Source of the DNA: a virus
Length of the DNA stretch: 35,697 nt
Direction: 5' to 3' (one strand)
Virus record (IMG/VR): IMGVR_UViG_3300030329_002334
Span: 1 to 35,697 of that record
The notes below the pieces were generated by a model. That model was not told the origin of the DNA. It made no database searches and worked only from the letters and a program-made list of their open reading frames with translations. How positions within the stretch are numbered: the stretch's first letter is position 1; the number at the start of each line of letters is the position of its first letter. Both the position numbers and the translations under genes were made by a program. Shown here piece after piece: positions 1 through 7,664 of the stretch.

Positions 1-155
1 TCTGCTGAAGCTAATTTAATTCCATTCAGATATACGTCTAACATACCTACAGTATACCCACTGGTAGCAAAGGAAGTCTGCCCAGAGGTAGCAGTAAATG
101 TATCTCTAGTCTGAGTAGCTTGTGGTGTTGGTATATTCCCTAAATATCCTGCCAT
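1..155 (-). CDS. Tail-fibre accessory protein, N-terminal fragment cut by the window edge
   Basis: Start codon at 155 and an open frame running off the left edge. The 51 codons encode the same N-terminus (MAGYLGNIPTPQATQTRDTF...) as the complete 279-residue protein at 33884-34723. The nucleotides match 34569-34723 with only about seven differences, nearly all in codon third positions. If the genome is circular, this is a second allele of that gene rather than another gene. The start lies ten bases beyond the stop of the preceding 207-residue gene. Function is inferred only from its relative: a fibre or adhesin component. Confidence 0.8.
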   Translation of the reverse strand, partial: MAGYLGNIPTPQATQTRDTFTATSGQTSFATSGYTVGMLDVYLNGIKLASA

Positions 156-164
156 ATTGTTCTC

Positions 165-788
165 CTATTGACTTGGACCTTTACGCTCAAAAAATACTCC
201 AGTGCGTTGAAAACTATTATTACCTTCTATTCCATTATTTGTTCCAGCTGAAGCTAAAACAAATTTTACTTTTACATTAGAAGTGTCAGTAACATTTACA
301 AAAATTTCAGAGTATGTTCCTTGAAGTGTAGATGTACTATCAGTTATACCTGCCGAAGCCTCAGCAACTTGACTGTAAGAACCATTATTTAATGTAACAT
401 AAGTTTGAAACTTACAAGCTGTATCATCAGTTGTTAAAAAAAATGTAGCGTGTGCTCTTACTGAGTAAAGACCTGTTCTTGGAAAAGTAAATACACCAGA
501 ACTTTCAGTCATTCCAGTGCCTATTTTAGACCAACCTGATAAACCATTATTACTTGACCAACCTGTAATTGTGGTATCATTAGTTGTAAAATCTGCTGTA
601 AGTCTCCAGTTATCTAACTCGTAATTAGTTTCTATAATGTCACCACTGCTGTTAATAGTCATAGCTGTCGTACCATTGTCTGCTTTTATTGTATCAACAA
701 GAACACTACCACCAATGTCAGCATCACCAGATACCTCTGCCGCAGTTGTACTTAGTAGAACAGCTTTTGAACCTATATAACCTGCCAT
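165..788 (-). CDS. C1q-like receptor-binding/fibre accessory protein, allele A (207 aa)
   Basis: Probable adhesin at the tail tip or fibre. Residues 1-57 form a conserved attachment-like segment (MAGYIGSKAVLLSTTAAEVS...). The rest reads as a C1q/TNF-like beta-sandwich: the signature around residues 90-110 (IGTGMTESSGVFTFPRTGLY) places the characteristic F...G.Y pattern, and the protein ends in a strand FFERKGPSQ. Its counterpart at 34733-35359 shares the N-terminus, the GVFTFP strand and the last residues but differs in the exposed loops and strands. The start overlaps the upstream stop by one base (TAATG), implying translational coupling. The C1q-like call is by pattern; the receptor is unknown. 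Confidence 0.75.
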   Translation of the reverse strand: MAGYIGSKAVLLSTTAAEVSGDADIGGSVLVDTIKADNGTTAMTINSSGDIIETNYELDNWRLTADFTTNDTTITGWSSNNGLSGWSKIGTGMTESSGVFTFPRTGLYSVRAHATFFLTTDDTACKFQTYVTLNNGSYSQVAEASAGITDSTSTLQGTYSEIFVNVTDTSNVKVKFVLASAGTNNGIEGNNSFQRTGVFFERKGPSQ

Positions 789-1141
789 TAGGTTTGCTCC
801 ATGTAACTCATTGTTGCTGAAATCTTATCTGCTACTGAACAGTCAATTTTTATAATATCTCCAACATTCAATATAACTTTGCCATCAAGAACTGAGAGAG
901 TAGAGCCACTTGGGATTGGTGCATCCTTGATAATGTATGCTGTTGTGTTCTGAGTTTGAGATGTTTGAGTAGTTGTACTTACAAGAGTAACACTAGCTGT
1001 AACCTGTGCCGTATGTACGTTTGCTAGAGTTAATCCCAGAACAACTATCGTACTTCCTGACTGTACTGTATACAAAGTTTCTGGAGTTCCACTGCTTGCA
1101 GGGCATAAATCCCTTGTAATTACTTTAAATGCGTTTGCCAT
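788..1141 (-). CDS. Small beta-rich tail/fibre-associated protein (117 aa)
   Basis: Thr/Ser/Val-rich protein with alternating hydrophobic residues (STIVVLGLTLANVHTAQ; GKVILNVGDIIKIDC), typical of a small beta-sandwich found beside phage fibre genes. It has a strong ribosome site (AGGAGG five bases before the ATG) and its stop overlaps the next start (TAATG). A near-identical copy lacking its first five codons is at 35359-35697, differing at only a few residues. Function is unknown; a fibre adaptor or decoration role is inferred from position between the T7 gp17-like fibre and the C1q-like protein. Confidence 0.75.
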   Translation of the reverse strand: MANAFKVITRDLCPASSGTPETLYTVQSGSTIVVLGLTLANVHTAQVTASVTLVSTTTQTSQTQNTTAYIIKDAPIPSGSTLSVLDGKVILNVGDIIKIDCSVADKISATMSYMEQT

Positions 1142-1142
1142 A

Positions 1143-3035
1143 TTAACCTCCTAATGCAATCGCTAATGCTGTAGCTTCGTCAGCCGCCGCTGTTGCCGTT
1201 GTTGCTCCAATGTCAGAGAGAACCTCAGAGGTACTTCTGCTTTCTAAACCATTTGCTGTAAATCTTGCGTACTCGTCATCAGCTACTGAACTGCTATCAA
1301 TTTTAACTACATTCGTATTTGATATACCTGTAGATAATGTAGCTGTAGTTGTAATAGCTGTACCATTAAGGGTCATAGCGTCAGCTTCTAATGTGCCATC
1401 AATATCAACATCACCTGATATATCTAAGTCTGTACCAATAAGTGTTTGTGAAAATGTTACTTGCCCATTTGAGGCTATAGTCATAGCGTCTGTGTCAGAA
1501 GCAGAACCAATAGTGCCTCCGTTTGCTACAACAAGACTACCACCAAAGGTAGCTAAATTTCCTGTAAGAATAAGAGCATCAGTACTTGTGCCATCTACCC
1601 TAGATACAAACTCCCATTTACCATCTTCTGAATCAGCAGAAACATCAGTAAATCTATATCTTATGTAAGACCATACAGTAGTTTGGTCTGCATCATTTTT
1701 AAATTTCCAAGTAAGCTGTCCTCCTCTATCGTCATCAGCAGGAGAAGCACTAACTCTGTCAAAAACTAATTGTGGTCCGTATGTATTTCCATCTTTGTCA
1801 TGTGTTAAAATAAGTTCTGGACCATTTGTAGTATCATTAGTTAAACGCATTTTTTCTGTAGCGGCTCCACTATCACCCAACTTAAATACTAAGTCTGTTC
1901 TATTAGCATCTGCGGCAAAAGTTTCATCAGCTTCAGCAATAATAGAAGCAGAGGTTGTTATAGCATCCGTTCCATCACTTTCGTCTGGAGCAGAAAATTC
2001 AATACCACCTAATACATCTCCATCCGCTACAGTAGTGTGAGTTGTTTGCAGTTTAAGAATTGCTCCGTCAGCAGTTTTAGCTGTAATGTCACCATTTGCT
2101 GTTAATGTAGTTATGTTAGGGTTAGCACCTGAACCTGCAAGAGTAGCCATGTCTGCAATTACTGTACTTGTGGCGAGGAGATTTAAGTCCTCTACAATGT
2201 CAGAATCTGCAAGGGTATTTAGGTCAGAAATTATATCAGTGGTCGCAAGCAATGCCATATTTGCCACATTGTCTGCTGTAGCTAATATAGCCATGTCAGC
2301 TACACAAGCCTCAGTACCGAGTAATTCCATATCAGTTACAACTGCGGAAGTGCCAAGCAATCCCATTGCAGTTACGTTAGCTGATGTTCCGAGATGACCC
2401 ATTGCTGTAACATTTGCATCCGTTGCAAGTATTCCCATATCTTCTACTACTGCTGATGTGCCTAAAAGATTAATAGAAGTAGTAACATCTGCTAGAGATT
2501 GTACTGCTGTTATACTTGGTCCTGCTTCAGCTACACCAGTAGAAGCATTAAAGCCTAGAACAGTTCCTTTCCGTGAAGCTAACGCAGGTAACTCCATAGA
2601 AACTTCACTATCATAATCAAGTAACCTAACTGACCTAGAGGCTAAGTCTTCTAAATCAGAAGCAATAGCAGTAATTCTATCTAGCTCTGTGTTAAGAGTA
2701 TCAACATCAAAAGCACCTGCTGTTGGGAAATCTGTAGTTCTGGCAAATGCTATATCTCTAGTAATAACAACTGTACTGCCACCAGTAGCACCAGTAATAC
2801 TATTATCTGTTGTTGTATGTATATAACCTGTAGTACCAGAAGAATGAGCAAGATTATTCTGTGCATTAGCAGAAGTAGTATAGTGTGTTGCTAATGATTT
2901 TTTAGTACCATCAACATAAAAGTTTAAATCTGCATCTGCAAAAAACTCAAAAGGTACAGCAAATGCAGTCTGTGTAGCTCCTTGAGCAACAGTGTAAGAT
3001 ATTCTTGGTGTGTTGTCTGCTGTACTTATTGTCAT
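1143..3035 (-). CDS. Tail fibre protein, T7 gp17-like N-terminus (630 aa)
   Basis: Main fibre. Residues 1 to about 150 match the T7 gp17 N-terminal domain that docks the fibre to the tail tube: the opening RISYTVAQGATQTAFAVPFE, the segment SLATHYTTS and the helix DTLNTELDRITAIASDLEDL. Residues 189-296 consist of nine exact 12-residue repeats of the form xLLGTxxxVxDM. The C-terminal half is beta-rich (TLTANGDITAK; GDVLGGIEFSAPD; LIGTDLDISGDVDIDGTL), like many marine phage fibres. It follows the gp16-like gene and precedes the accessory fibre genes, the T7 order. The Shine-Dalgarno is weak (GGGG about 13 bases upstream). Residues after 300 probably form the shaft and a variable tip. Confidence 0.9.
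   Translation of the reverse strand: MTISTADNTPRISYTVAQGATQTAFAVPFEFFADADLNFYVDGTKKSLATHYTTSANAQNNLAHSSGTTGYIHTTTDNSITGATGGSTVVITRDIAFARTTDFPTAGAFDVDTLNTELDRITAIASDLEDLASRSVRLLDYDSEVSMELPALASRKGTVLGFNASTGVAEAGPSITAVQSLADVTTSINLLGTSAVVEDMGILATDANVTAMGHLGTSANVTAMGLLGTSAVVTDMELLGTEACVADMAILATADNVANMALLATTDIISDLNTLADSDIVEDLNLLATSTVIADMATLAGSGANPNITTLTANGDITAKTADGAILKLQTTHTTVADGDVLGGIEFSAPDESDGTDAITTSASIIAEADETFAADANRTDLVFKLGDSGAATEKMRLTNDTTNGPELILTHDKDGNTYGPQLVFDRVSASPADDDRGGQLTWKFKNDADQTTVWSYIRYRFTDVSADSEDGKWEFVSRVDGTSTDALILTGNLATFGGSLVVANGGTIGSASDTDAMTIASNGQVTFSQTLIGTDLDISGDVDIDGTLEADAMTLNGTAITTTATLSTGISNTNVVKIDSSSVADDEYARFTANGLESRSTSEVLSDIGATTATAAADEATALAIALGG
2148..2471 (-). repeat. Nine 36-bp units coding a 12-residue fibre repeat
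   Basis: Codons 189-296 of the tail fibre form nine consecutive 12-residue units without insertions (e.g. NLLGTSAVVEDM, GLLGTSAVVTDM, ELLGTEACVADM, AILATADNVANM). Leu at position 3, Thr/Ser near 5 and a Val/Ile-x-Asp/Ala-Met/Leu ending recur. Nucleotide sequences of the units have drifted, so selection is at the protein level. A shaft module is the likely structure. Confidence 0.85.
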
Positions 3036-3065
3036 GCGGCTATAATACCCCTGTTAAAAAATTAA

Positions 3066-6000
3066 TCAATCAAATTTCTGGTCAAGTGTTCTTCCCAATT
3101 CTTGCATACTATCTCTAAACCAGTAAAACCTAGATATACCAGTAGCACTTAATAAATCTTTCATACCTTTACCAGTATCACCTGATACAGTTTCTTTTAA
3201 TGCAAGGAAATAATCTTGAGCTACAGATGGACCTGCACCTGCAAGACCAATTAAAGCACCAACCTGAGTATCATTAAATTTAGGGTTAATAAATCCCATA
3301 CCAATATCAGGACCACCCATAGCATTTATAGTGTGCATAGAAGTGTAGTATAAATCAGAATATAAAGCGGCAGTACCAGAAGCGTCAAATGCTCTAAAAA
3401 ATCTATCTTCATAATCCATTTTATCCCATGCCCATTCTGGAGTTTTTAATTTTACAGAAAGATAACCTAAACCTAACATGGTAATTGCGGCTACTGCTCT
3501 GTTCTTTGCGGCTCCAGTAGCCATAGGCATTGTAATTTTATTAACAGTAGCAAAAGCATAGGTATAGAATTGGAAAGGCAAAGCAAGCAAACCACTTTCC
3601 ATTCTTGAATACCCTTTTACTCTAGGGTCTTCTGCATATCCAAATCTTTTTGCAATTCTATGTGGAACATAAACCATACCATCCATTATTTTGGGTCTAT
3701 CAGCAGGAGTAGACATCATAATAGTATTAAGAACACCTGAAGATAAAGCTCCTCTAAAGTTTTCTATGTTACCTTTATCTTTCCATTTGTCTGTATTAAC
3801 AAAAATAGTACCATGAGTTCCTTTCTCAAAAGGTTCATCAGCCATCTTTAAAGCGGCTTCAGGAGAAATACCATATTGTGCAAGCCATCTTACTTGTTCT
3901 GGTGTTGCCTCTTTAGCCTTAACAGCAAGTACATTTTCCATAATTGTATTGCCTCTAACAATACCATCAAACCATTTTAAATAATATGTCATAGGTCCAA
4001 GACCATTAAACTTAAAATAAAGATGTTGAGGACCATCCCAAAATTGTTGAGTTAATACATTTGCTTGGAAATCTTCAGCCGCTCTAGCGCCAACCATTCC
4101 TTTAAATACGTCAAGAAGCTCACCTGACTTTTGGATTTCCTTTAAAGATAAATCTCTGTAAAAAGAACTGTCCATAAAATCAAGTAAACCATTTCTAATA
4201 TGTCTTAACTCATGGTTTAGCATAATCGCACCAAATTCAGATATAGCGGCAAGACCTGCCTGACCAAGAAAACTAAACCTAGCCATTACTCTAAGTCCAT
4301 TTGCTATTCTGGTATCCATTCTATCTGGATTAACCATAACTTTACCTACTATTCTATCATACAAAAGCTGACCATTAGCTCTTGTAGATTGTCTTAACTT
4401 TTCATCTACACCTGCTCTAAGCATAGTATCCTCAATCCAATCAAAAAACTGGTCTTCCGTTCTATTTTGAAACATTTTTCTAAATTCTAAAACAGGCATA
4501 GTTCTATTTGTGTAACCCATTATAGCAGGCATAGGGTCTGTTATGATATAATCAACAAGAACATGATTAGGTATATCTATCTTTCTATGTCTAAGATGCT
4601 TAGATTGACCTGAGCCAAAAAAACCAAAATCATCAACACTAGCAGGGTCACGCTCTGCCGCCATTATAGCATCAAAAGTACCATTAACTTTCTTCTCAAT
4701 TCCTGCTTCTGTCATATCTCCTGCAACTTCTTCATACTTTACTTTAGCTGTACCGAGAGCTTTATCCTGCTCTAATACTCTTTTGTAACTTATGTTGTTA
4801 TCAGGTGAATTATAGTACTCACGAAGAACTTGCTTTAATCCTTCAGGGTCTTTTCTAATTTTTAAAAAGTCAAAATATCTAGGAAAAAAGTTTTCAAGTA
4901 ATCCTTTATGTGTAAGAGCCATAGCAAAAGCATCTTCTGTTTCATCAATCAAAGCTCTCATTTTTGGTATAACAACTTTTTCTAAATTTGTTATAGACTG
5001 TACTTTTGGTTTAGCTGTAGGGTTCTTTAATCCTTTCTTAACTGCTTCAGTCCTGCCAAGAGCAGTCATACTATTCCATTCTTCTAATGATTTGTAATAA
5101 TCTTTTACTATAAGAAGTTTGTCTCTTAATGTTGCTTTTTGTCTATCAAGTTTTACTTTCAAATATTCCTGATTACCTATAACCTCATGTGCTACCAATT
5201 CATCAGCATCATTCTTAAAGAAATTTTCTATTAATTCTCCTACTTTTTTTTCTTCTGGTGTTAAGTTCTTATCTCTTGATACATACTTATAAGTTGCTCT
5301 ACCAAAAAACTCTTCCATTGTAGACTGCTTAAAATCATACTCAGCCCTCCTTGATATTAGCTTCTTTCCTTTTCGTAACCAGTTTGTGTACTGATAATCA
5401 ATCCACTTAAGTCTATCTTTATTCCAAATGTCAGCCATTTCATTGAATAAAACTTTAACTTTACCACTATGTATAGCAGAACGAACAGCAACAGAATGAC
5501 CAGTAGTTTCACCTAAATGGTGCATTTGACTTAACATTGCGTTGTCATTAGCAAGACGCATAAAGATTAATTTTACTTCTTTAGGAACACCACTATTAAT
5601 TAAAATTTCTTTTAATGGAGTAACTACAGACTTAAATGCCCAAGACATAGCTCCTGTTGTAAAAATGCTTTCATCATAATTAGGACTACCTGATATATTT
5701 TCTATTTCTCTTTGGTATAATTCGTTCTTTACAGCAGTATCTAATTCATGATTATTCTTAATTTCATCTACAGATGTTTGGATTCTTTTTTGCTGTATAT
5801 GTTGAGAGCCTTCTAAAGAAGCCATTAATTTTCTGTTATGAGACATTCCTGTCCAAGCAGTTAGTTGTTCTCTCCAATCATCTCCTGTAAAAAATGGTCT
5901 ATGAAAATCTCCATCTAAAGATTTAAACCTATCCATATAAGCTAATTCTTTTTTAGGTATAGCCATAAATCTTATTTTGCCATCTTTAGATTTATAACGA

Positions 6001-7664
6001 ACACCCTGTTTACCTGTTTGCCTATCCACACGATAAGCATTAGAAGCAAAAGGAAAACCTTCCTTAAGCCAAACATTTCTCACATAAGGTCTTACAGGTG
6101 CTTCCACTAATTCTTTTAGTTCTAATTCTCTAGCTTGTTTAAATTGAGTTGCATTTTTTGGAAGGTTATATTTTTCAATAATATTATCTATTTCATCAGA
6201 AGTTACTTTTCTTTTCTCTACAGCATTAGCAACTTTCTTTTGATATTTAGTTTCAATATCTTGCAATAACTTATAAATCTTTTCTTCTTCAGCTTTAGAA
6301 AGTGCTTTAATTCTAGCCTGTTCAGCTTTTTCAAAACCTCTAAGATACTTAGCTTCTTTACCTGTAGACATTGTTCTATACTTGTCTTTACTTCTTGGAG
6401 ATTTTTCTAATTCTAATTTTTCAGATTTAGAAACTTTTTGCCAACCAGTTCCATAATCATAATACCAATCTGTTTTATCCCCCTTATAATCTTTTTTAAA
6501 AAAACCTTTTGACTTAACATTAAAAGAAACAGGTATACCTTTTTTATTATACTTAACACCAGTAGCATAAAGAGATTTAGAAGGTTGATTTGTATTTAAT
6601 TTGAAATCAGAAGATTTATCTGTAAGTCTTAAAACTTTTGCCACATCTTCATTGTATTGTCTTTGGAGTTTTAATTCTTCTTCATCAACAAAATCTCTCT
6701 TTACTAAATCTGAAAGATTTTTCTTCCAAACACTAAAAGAAGGGTAGCGAATATAATCACCTTTATTTTGACCTACATCTTTTAAACCCTCAACTTCAAA
6801 TTTCTTTAGAAATTCTATTTCTCTATGTGCTATTTCAATATTCTGATTATGACCAAAGTTCTCATCTTCAAGCCTTTTAGAAAGCTGAATTAAATATTTA
6901 TCAGTTTTACCATTAAGACCATAAGCATCCGACTTTCTAATATCCATTGTCTTAGTAACATCAGCTTGGGAAGGAACATCCATAGCTTTATTAAAATCAA
7001 AGATTTCTTTAGCTGTTTTTTTCTGTGTACTTCTTAAAAGTCCAAGATTAACAGAACCTACAAGACCTCCTAAAGCACCTCCAATAACAGCACCACTACC
7101 AATCATATATACAGATTCTTCTAAACTTGCATTAGGGTCAAAGTAACCTCTGGTAACTTCTGTACCTGCATTAATTACTGCAAGACCACCACCTACTCTT
7201 GCCGCAGATTTCAAAACACCAACAGTAGGACCGCCAAAAGGAAGAGCAATAAGATTAATAGGGTCAAAGAAACCAACAACTAAGTTTGACCAAAGTGAAG
7301 AATCTGCAAGTGTTTCTCTACGTTCCTGACCTACACGAATAGTTCTCTTTAACCAATCCATGTGTCTACTATTATTAGCTTGCCTTAAATAATAATCCCA
7401 TTCTTCCCAACCTTCTACATGCTCTCTATAGTCAAAGCCTTCATCAACTTTATTTAAGTCTACGTCAAATGTATTAATAAACTCATCTATAAAAGGAGAG
7501 TACATCCAACCAAAATACGCACCAAGAGTTTCAGAAAATTGAGGAGAACTTCTGTACTCCATTGTATTGTGGTTAAGATATTTTTTAACAGAACGACCAT
7601 CTGTTAAAGGCTGTCTTTCATACCTTTGAATATTAGCGTAAGGAGTTATTAATTGAACAGACAT
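3066..7664 (-). CDS. Internal virion protein, T7 gp16-like by position (1532 aa)
   Basis: Very long protein between the gp15-like protein and the fibre, the place of T7 gp16, which is ejected and spans the host envelope during DNA entry. Residues 126-170 and 186-210 are hydrophobic and glycine-rich (VGFFDPINLIALPFGGPTVG; MIGSGAVIGGALGGLVG), compatible with membrane insertion. The central half is Lys/Glu-rich and helical. I do not see the lytic transglycosylase domain carried at the N-terminus of T7 gp16, so a cell-wall activity cannot be claimed. It is somewhat longer than T7 gp16 (1318 aa). The start overlaps the stop of the 977-codon gene (TAATG), indicating coupled expression. Confidence 0.8.
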   Translation of the reverse strand: MSVQLITPYANIQRYERQPLTDGRSVKKYLNHNTMEYRSSPQFSETLGAYFGWMYSPFIDEFINTFDVDLNKVDEGFDYREHVEGWEEWDYYLRQANNSRHMDWLKRTIRVGQERRETLADSSLWSNLVVGFFDPINLIALPFGGPTVGVLKSAARVGGGLAVINAGTEVTRGYFDPNASLEESVYMIGSGAVIGGALGGLVGSVNLGLLRSTQKKTAKEIFDFNKAMDVPSQADVTKTMDIRKSDAYGLNGKTDKYLIQLSKRLEDENFGHNQNIEIAHREIEFLKKFEVEGLKDVGQNKGDYIRYPSFSVWKKNLSDLVKRDFVDEEELKLQRQYNEDVAKVLRLTDKSSDFKLNTNQPSKSLYATGVKYNKKGIPVSFNVKSKGFFKKDYKGDKTDWYYDYGTGWQKVSKSEKLELEKSPRSKDKYRTMSTGKEAKYLRGFEKAEQARIKALSKAEEEKIYKLLQDIETKYQKKVANAVEKRKVTSDEIDNIIEKYNLPKNATQFKQARELELKELVEAPVRPYVRNVWLKEGFPFASNAYRVDRQTGKQGVRYKSKDGKIRFMAIPKKELAYMDRFKSLDGDFHRPFFTGDDWREQLTAWTGMSHNRKLMASLEGSQHIQQKRIQTSVDEIKNNHELDTAVKNELYQREIENISGSPNYDESIFTTGAMSWAFKSVVTPLKEILINSGVPKEVKLIFMRLANDNAMLSQMHHLGETTGHSVAVRSAIHSGKVKVLFNEMADIWNKDRLKWIDYQYTNWLRKGKKLISRRAEYDFKQSTMEEFFGRATYKYVSRDKNLTPEEKKVGELIENFFKNDADELVAHEVIGNQEYLKVKLDRQKATLRDKLLIVKDYYKSLEEWNSMTALGRTEAVKKGLKNPTAKPKVQSITNLEKVVIPKMRALIDETEDAFAMALTHKGLLENFFPRYFDFLKIRKDPEGLKQVLREYYNSPDNNISYKRVLEQDKALGTAKVKYEEVAGDMTEAGIEKKVNGTFDAIMAAERDPASVDDFGFFGSGQSKHLRHRKIDIPNHVLVDYIITDPMPAIMGYTNRTMPVLEFRKMFQNRTEDQFFDWIEDTMLRAGVDEKLRQSTRANGQLLYDRIVGKVMVNPDRMDTRIANGLRVMARFSFLGQAGLAAISEFGAIMLNHELRHIRNGLLDFMDSSFYRDLSLKEIQKSGELLDVFKGMVGARAAEDFQANVLTQQFWDGPQHLYFKFNGLGPMTYYLKWFDGIVRGNTIMENVLAVKAKEATPEQVRWLAQYGISPEAALKMADEPFEKGTHGTIFVNTDKWKDKGNIENFRGALSSGVLNTIMMSTPADRPKIMDGMVYVPHRIAKRFGYAEDPRVKGYSRMESGLLALPFQFYTYAFATVNKITMPMATGAAKNRAVAAITMLGLGYLSVKLKTPEWAWDKMDYEDRFFRAFDASGTAALYSDLYYTSMHTINAMGGPDIGMGFINPKFNDTQVGALIGLAGAGPSVAQDYFLALKETVSGDTGKGMKDLLSATGISRFYWFRDSMQELGRTLDQKFD

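Larger units (their letters stand above)
1..1126. repeat. Left copy of terminal homologous block
   Basis: Bases 1-1126 align end to end with 34569-35697: same three genes, same order, same junctions. The first 85 bases are identical. The 5' third of the 207/208-codon gene and all of the 117-codon gene are about 90% identical or better, with mostly synonymous changes, while the middle of the 207/208-codon gene has diverged strongly. The block ends exactly at both window edges, as expected for overlapping ends of a circular genome assembled from two haplotypes. Confidence 0.9.

Noticed and set aside
165-788. Diversity-generating retroelement acting on the C1q-like gene
   Set aside because: No reverse transcriptase and no template repeat found; differences between the alleles are not confined to adenine positions.
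1210-2397. Plus-strand frames antisense to the tail fibre
   Set aside because: They mirror the Thr/Ala-rich repeats of the fibre on the opposite strand and have no ribosome sites.
3066-7664. Lytic transglycosylase domain in the gp16-like protein
   Set aside because: I could not see the catalytic Glu context or the usual GLMQ-type motifs; the N-terminus is hydrophobic and unrelated.
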